Shown here: positions 60,516 through 64,000 of the stretch, piece after piece
Numbering within the stretch: position 1 is the stretch's first letter
Layout: the number at the start of each line of letters is the position of its first letter
From: Rubripirellula reticaptiva
GTDB taxonomy: Bacteria > Planctomycetota > Planctomycetia > Pirellulales > Pirellulaceae
Reading direction: 5' to 3'
Length of the DNA stretch: 64,000 bases
Assembly (NCBI RefSeq): GCF_007860175.1
Contig: NZ_SJPX01000001.1
Span: 868,001 to 932,000, forward strand
Program-made: the position numbers and the translations under genes
The notes under the pieces: model-generated
Database searches by the model: none
What the model was told of the DNA's origin: nothing
What the model saw: only the letters and a program-made list of their open reading frames with translations

Positions 60516-61946
60516 ATGGAGGCTAAGTTCCCCAACTATCGTCACACCAAGATCATTGCGACTCTGGGCCCAGCAACGGAATCGCGCGAGAAGCTAAGTC
60601 AGCTGATCAATGTTGGCGTCGATGTATTTCGATTGAACATGGCTCATGCAACTGGCCAGTGGGTCAACGATGTGATCGGATTGGTGCGAGAAGTTTCGGC
60701 CCAGATTGGTCGCGACGTCGCTGTGATGATCGACGTCAAAGGCCCCGAGATTCGGACCGGCAGCGTCGACGAACCGATTGAGTTAGTCGCTGGTGAGGAA
60801 CTGCACCTGTACACCGCCAACGCTGAAGCTCCGATCGAAGGCGAGAAAAGTGTTTCGGTGAACTACCCAGACTTGCCACGCGACATTGACGTTGGCGCGA
60901 CAGTGTTGATCGACAGTGGATTGATGCGACTGAAAGTTATTTCGAAGACCACCACTACCGTTCGATGCAAAGTGCTAACCCCCGGTTCGATCGGGTCACG
61001 CCGACACATCAACCTGCCTGGTGTCGAAGTCAACTTACCGGCACTGACCAAGAAAGACGAAGCCGACTTGATCGCGGGCATTGCTGCGGGCGTGGACTTT
61101 GTGGCACTTTCGTTTGTCCGCCGAGCTGCCGACATCCACACGCTTCGCAAATTTCTGGACGAACGCGGATCCAACGCTCGCATCATTGCAAAAATTGAAG
61201 AACAAGCCGGCGTTCGGAACATGGACGAGATCATCGACGCGGCTGACGCGATCATGGTCGCGCGAGGTGACCTGGGAATCGAAATCGATTACCACCGCTT
61301 ACCACTGGTTCAAACTCAGTTGGTCAGCGCATGTCAGTTGCGTGGCAAACCCGTGATCATTGCGACTCACCTTTTGGAATCGATGATCCAATCACCGATT
61401 CCAACTCGCGCAGAGATTTCCGATGTTTCCAATGCTGTTCGCGAACAAGCCGACGCGGTCATGTTGTCAGGCGAAACGACGACGGGTCTATATCCACTTG
61501 AATCTGTCGATGCGCTCAAGAACATCATCCAAAGTATCGAACCATCGGTCAGCAGTGACTTGAACTCGCGGATTGAACTGCTTGAACCAAAAGCAAAGAT
61601 GCTGCGAGCGGCAGCGGTACTGGCCCAAGATCTCGGTCAGTCGGGTATCGTTGTGTTCACGCGCAGCGGATTCCTGGCGTATGTGCTTGGCGCATTGCGA
61701 CCGCGCGGCGTACCGATTTTTGCGTTCACGGACGTCGAATCGACCTTCCGACAATTGCTTTTGCCTTGGGGTGTTGAACCATTTCTGATGGAATTTTCAG
61801 ACGACCCCGAACAAACAATTCAGGACTCGTTAGACAGGTTGAAACAGAACCGTTGGTGCGTTCCTGGTTCATGGTTGGTGGTGATCACCAATGCGCTAGC
61901 GAACGAAAAAGTGATCGACACGATGCAACTTAGAAAAGTCGAGTGA
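60516..61946 (+). CDS. pyk: Pyruvate kinase
   Basis: 476 residues from the ATG at 60516; the frame runs upstream to 60423, but this start places the typical TKIIATLGPATES block near the N-terminus. Other signature blocks: VFRLNMAHAT, DVKGPEIRTG, ALSFVRRAADI, IIAKIEEQAGVRNMDEII with the catalytic Lys, IMVARGDLGIEI, ATHLLESMI and VMLSGETTTGLYP. In most enzymes the first blocks read RLNFSHG and DTKGPEIRT; here Ser is Ala and Thr is Val at two residues that contact the potassium ion, while the Glu associated with K+ dependence is kept. Final step of glycolysis. A STAS gene follows 69 bases downstream. Confidence 0.93.
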   Translation: MEAKFPNYRHTKIIATLGPATESREKLSQLINVGVDVFRLNMAHATGQWVNDVIGLVREVSAQIGRDVAVMIDVKGPEIRTGSVDEPIELVAGEELHLYTANAEAPIEGEKSVSVNYPDLPRDIDVGATVLIDSGLMRLKVISKTTTTVRCKVLTPGSIGSRRHINLPGVEVNLPALTKKDEADLIAGIAAGVDFVALSFVRRAADIHTLRKFLDERGSNARIIAKIEEQAGVRNMDEIIDAADAIMVARGDLGIEIDYHRLPLVQTQLVSACQLRGKPVIIATHLLESMIQSPIPTRAEISDVSNAVREQADAVMLSGETTTGLYPLESVDALKNIIQSIEPSVSSDLNSRIELLEPKAKMLRAAAVLAQDLGQSGIVVFTRSGFLAYVLGALRPRGVPIFAFTDVESTFRQLLLPWGVEPFLMEFSDDPEQTIQDSLDRLKQNRWCVPGSWLVVITNALANEKVIDTMQLRKVE

Positions 61947-62015
61947 CTAAGTCTTGCGATGAATGCGAATCGCAAGTTCGAAACCATCGACTCGAATCAA
62001 CGACAAGGAACTTCC

Positions 62016-62342
62016 ATGGCTATCGGATTCAATGCACAAAAACCATCCCACGATTTCGTGGGCCAAGTCGACGGTTGGCTCAAAGAGGCAAAGTGCACTG
62101 CCGAGAACTGTGATCATGCTGAAGTGATCGTTGATCTAAGCGACGTTACCCGAGTCAGCAGCCATGACCTAAACGAATTGATTCGGCTGCAATTGCACAT
62201 CAAGAACGGCGGTCAACGATTGGTGTTGTCCAACGTGCAGGAAACAGTCTTTCAAGTCTTCACCTTAACGCGACTCGATCGGCTGATTGAACTGCGTCAT
62301 GACGGCCATTTCGAACCGCCGAAACCCCACAAACAGCGTTGA
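62016..62342 (+). CDS. STAS-domain protein (anti-sigma-factor-antagonist-like)
   Basis: 108 residues from the ATG at 62016, preceded by AAGGAA 6 bases away; an earlier ATG at 61959 lacks this. A STAS fold is suggested by AEVIVDLSDVTRVSSHDLNE and LIRLQLHIKNGGQRLVLSNV, then VFQVFTLTRLDRLIEL. In SpoIIAA-type proteins the phosphorylated Ser lies in D-S-S-G; here the loop is RVSSHDLN with Ser-Ser-His, so phosphorylation is possible but not certain. Partner kinase or sigma factor not in the window. Downstream of pyk on the same strand. Confidence 0.8.
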   Translation: MAIGFNAQKPSHDFVGQVDGWLKEAKCTAENCDHAEVIVDLSDVTRVSSHDLNELIRLQLHIKNGGQRLVLSNVQETVFQVFTLTRLDRLIELRHDGHFEPPKPHKQR

Positions 62343-62380
62343 TGCACTTGAGTGCATTTCGCTTCAAGTACTCGCCGCAA

Positions 62381-62569
62381 CTATGACGTTGATTTTGCTG
62401 GCTTGTCTTCTACGACGCTGTCGTCATCGATGTGATCCATCAGCAGTGTCGGACACGATTCTTGTTCGCCACATTGCTTGCAGACAATTCGGACCAAGTC
62501 GGATGCACCGATCTTGATGTCTTCTTTGGCACAGAGGTCGTATAACTTCTTCAGGTGAGCGCAGCTCAT
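62381..62569 (-). CDS. Small CxxC protein, zinc-ribbon-like
   Basis: 62 residues from the ATG at 62569, with AGAGAAG just upstream. Residues 29-39 read IVCKQCGEQES followed by C, giving CxxC and one further Cys; MSCAHLKKLYDLC adds Cys3 and Cys13, and either could complete a metal site. The tail is acidic. Not recognised. It follows ftsH on the same strand with a 129-base gap and might be a small companion gene. Confidence 0.6.
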   Translation of the reverse strand: MSCAHLKKLYDLCAKEDIKIGASDLVRIVCKQCGEQESCPTLLMDHIDDDSVVEDKPAKSTS

Positions 62570-62698
62570 CAGTCTTCTCTGGGTTACAAGCGATATGGTT
62601 GGGAAACAGTCGACTCGTCCAGTGCGCCGCCTTCGCAGTAGCGATGAAATCAACATGGAAACAAGCCGAACTTTACTGTTTCATCGGAAGGTTTCCGA

Positions 62699-64000
62699 CT
62701 ACGATCCATCAGCGGCGTCAGTCTTGAAATTCTTGTTCGATCGATCGTCGACTCGCAACTTTGCAAGCGGCTTTTCGCTGACCGTTCCCGGCACCAACCA
62801 AGGCCCTTGGCTGTGCTGGCGAATCAATCGCATCAGTTCTTCGTTGTCGATCGCTTCGACCTCTAGCAAACGCTGCGTTACGGCTTCTAAAACGTCACGC
62901 CGCTGTTCCAAAATCTCGCGAGTTTGGGCCAGCGAATCGTCAATGATACGAGTCACTTCTTTATCAATCAGCTTCGCCATTTCTTCGCTGTGCACAGTTT
63001 GGTATCCCTCCCCGCCACCAGCCAAGAAAGCCGATCGATTGCTGCGACGGAAATTGACTCGACCAAGCCGACTCATGCCGTAATCCATGACCATGCTGCG
63101 AGCAATTTCAGTGCATCGTTCAAGGTCGTTTTGCGCACCGGTGCTGATGTCTTGGAACGTCATTTCTTCGGTCAACGTTCCGGCCAACAACACTTTCATG
63201 TTGCTTTCCAGTTCGGTCTTGGTCATCAAATAACGTTCCGAATCGGGACGTTGCATCGTGTAACCGAGCGCCGCCAAACCACGCGGAATGATGCTGACCT
63301 TGTGGACCGGGTCGGTGTTGGGAAGCGCGGCAGCGACAATCGCATGACCGGCTTCGTGATACGCAACACGAATCTTTTCGTCCGCGTTCATCACCCGGTT
63401 CTTCTTCTCTAAACCGGCTGTGACCCGTTCAACAGCGTCATTGAATTGATCGCTGCCGACCGTGTTCTTTTCCGCTCGCGCGGCCAACAGTGCCGCTTCG
63501 TTGACAAGATTAGCCAAGTCGGCCCCGACGAATCCAGGCGTAATCGACGCGATCTCTCGAAGGTCGACCTTCTCGTCCAATTTCACATTCTTGACGTGGA
63601 CTTTAAGAATCGCTTCGCGGCCACCAACATCGGGCCGGTCCACCAACACGTGACGGTCAAAACGACCGGGACGAAGCAGTGCCGGGTCAAGTGTTTCTGG
63701 ACGGTTCGTCGCGGCGATGACGATCACACCCGAGTTCGATACGAATCCGTCCATCTCGACCAACAGAGCATTGAGTGTCTGTTCGCGTTCATCATGACCG
63801 CCCACCGAGTTACCGCTGCGGCTCTTTCCGAGCGCATCGAGTTCGTCGATGAAGATGATGCACGGCGCTCGATTGGTGGCTTGCTGGAACATGTCACGAA
63901 CACGCGCCGCCCCTACGCCGACATACATTTCGACAAAGTCGCTGCCCGAGAGACTAAAGAAAGGCACACCGGCCTCGCCTGCGATCGCTTTGGCAAGCAA
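62699..64000 (-). CDS. ftsH: ATP-dependent zinc metalloprotease FtsH, C-terminal part (cut by window edge)
   Basis: 433 residues visible; the start lies beyond 64000. The frame enters just after the Walker A ([15 protein letters not shown]), then pore loop [17 protein letters not shown], Walker [16 protein letters not shown], the second region of homology [20 protein letters not shown], and the protease domain with [11 protein letters not shown] (HExxH) and [18 protein letters not shown]. Membrane-bound quality-control protease that degrades damaged membrane proteins and some short-lived regulators. The tail after the protease domain (about 30 residues) is basic and hydrophilic. Confidence 0.95.
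   Translation of the reverse strand: MLAKAIAGEAGVPFFSLSGSDFVEMYVGVGAARVRDMFQQATNRAPCIIFIDELDALGKSRSGNSVGGHDEREQTLNALLVEMDGFVSNSGVIVIAATNRPETLDPALLRPGRFDRHVLVDRPDVGGREAILKVHVKNVKLDEKVDLREIASITPGFVGADLANLVNEAALLAARAEKNTVGSDQFNDAVERVTAGLEKKNRVMNADEKIRVAYHEAGHAIVAAALPNTDPVHKVSIIPRGLAALGYTMQRPDSERYLMTKTELESNMKVLLAGTLTEEMTFQDISTGAQNDLERCTEIARSMVMDYGMSRLGRVNFRRSNRSAFLAGGGEGYQTVHSEEMAKLIDKEVTRIIDDSLAQTREILEQRRDVLEAVTQRLLEVEAIDNEELMRLIRQHSQGPWLVPGTVSEKPLAKLRVDDRSNKNFKTDAADGS

Overview
The window looks like a chromosome segment of a planctomycete of the Rhodopirellula/Pirellulaceae type. This is inferred from gene content: a DUF1549/DUF1553 protein beside a DUF1501 Tat-exported protein and an EF-hand protein, a very large PVC-type CxxCH cytochrome protein, a formylglycine sulfatase, many secreted proteins of unknown function, a lysine-rich histone-H1-like protein, and short mostly monocistronic units in both directions. 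There are no rRNA or tRNA genes that I can see, no CRISPR array and no prophage. The only mobile element is a decayed IS3-family copy.

Layout. 1-3.1 kb (minus): M20 peptidase, class III aminotransferase and the start of arginine N-succinyltransferase, probably an amino-acid catabolic operon. 3.3-7.0 kb (plus): polytopic membrane protein and a membrane-anchored MutS-like ATPase. 7.0-12.0 kb (minus): LOG-family protein, NhaA antiporter, GMC oxidoreductase and an exported CX5R (arsenate reductase/LMW-PTP-like) protein. 12.2-13.5 kb: aromatic/aspartate aminotransferase. 13.7-16.1 kb (minus): a two-gene signalling operon in which a CsrA-receiver fusion is translationally coupled (TTGA overlap) to a DUF4118 hybrid histidine kinase. 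16.6-17.7 kb: IS3 remnant. 18-25 kb: NTase-HD protein, an unknown protein, RibBA, an exported esterase, acetolactate synthase and CrcB. 25.3-31.6 kb: a large YCF48-like/CBM9-like exported protein, a CQACH protein, a sulfatase and a phosphotransferase. 31.7-37 kb (plus): DUF1549/1553, DUF1501, EF-hand protein and a small exported protein. 37-42 kb: nucleotide-sugar epimerase, TANGO2/NRDE protein, an orphan FliN-like SpoA-domain protein and two membrane proteins. 42-46 kb: small exported aromatic-rich protein, a degenerate NtrC-like regulator coupled to a small unknown ORF, Mrp ATPase and a histone-like protein. 46.6-50.5 kb: M50 protease, then a VIT-vWA protein with a GlyGly-CTERM-like tail directly followed by a rhombosortase-like rhomboid protease. 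50.5-64 kb: nagB-nagA, exported hydrolase, CxxCH cytochrome, GAF-PtsP, pyruvate kinase, STAS protein, a small CxxC protein and the end of ftsH.

The two strongest candidates for an under-described system are (1) the CsrA-REC/hybrid kinase operon, which would put an RNA-binding translational regulator under direct phosphorelay control, and (2) the VIT-vWA/rhombosortase pair, which looks like a dedicated one-substrate surface-processing module. Secondary points are the orphan SpoA protein, the AAA-like regulator without a Walker A motif, and a pyruvate kinase with altered residues at the potassium site. All functional calls come from reading motifs by eye. No database search was run.
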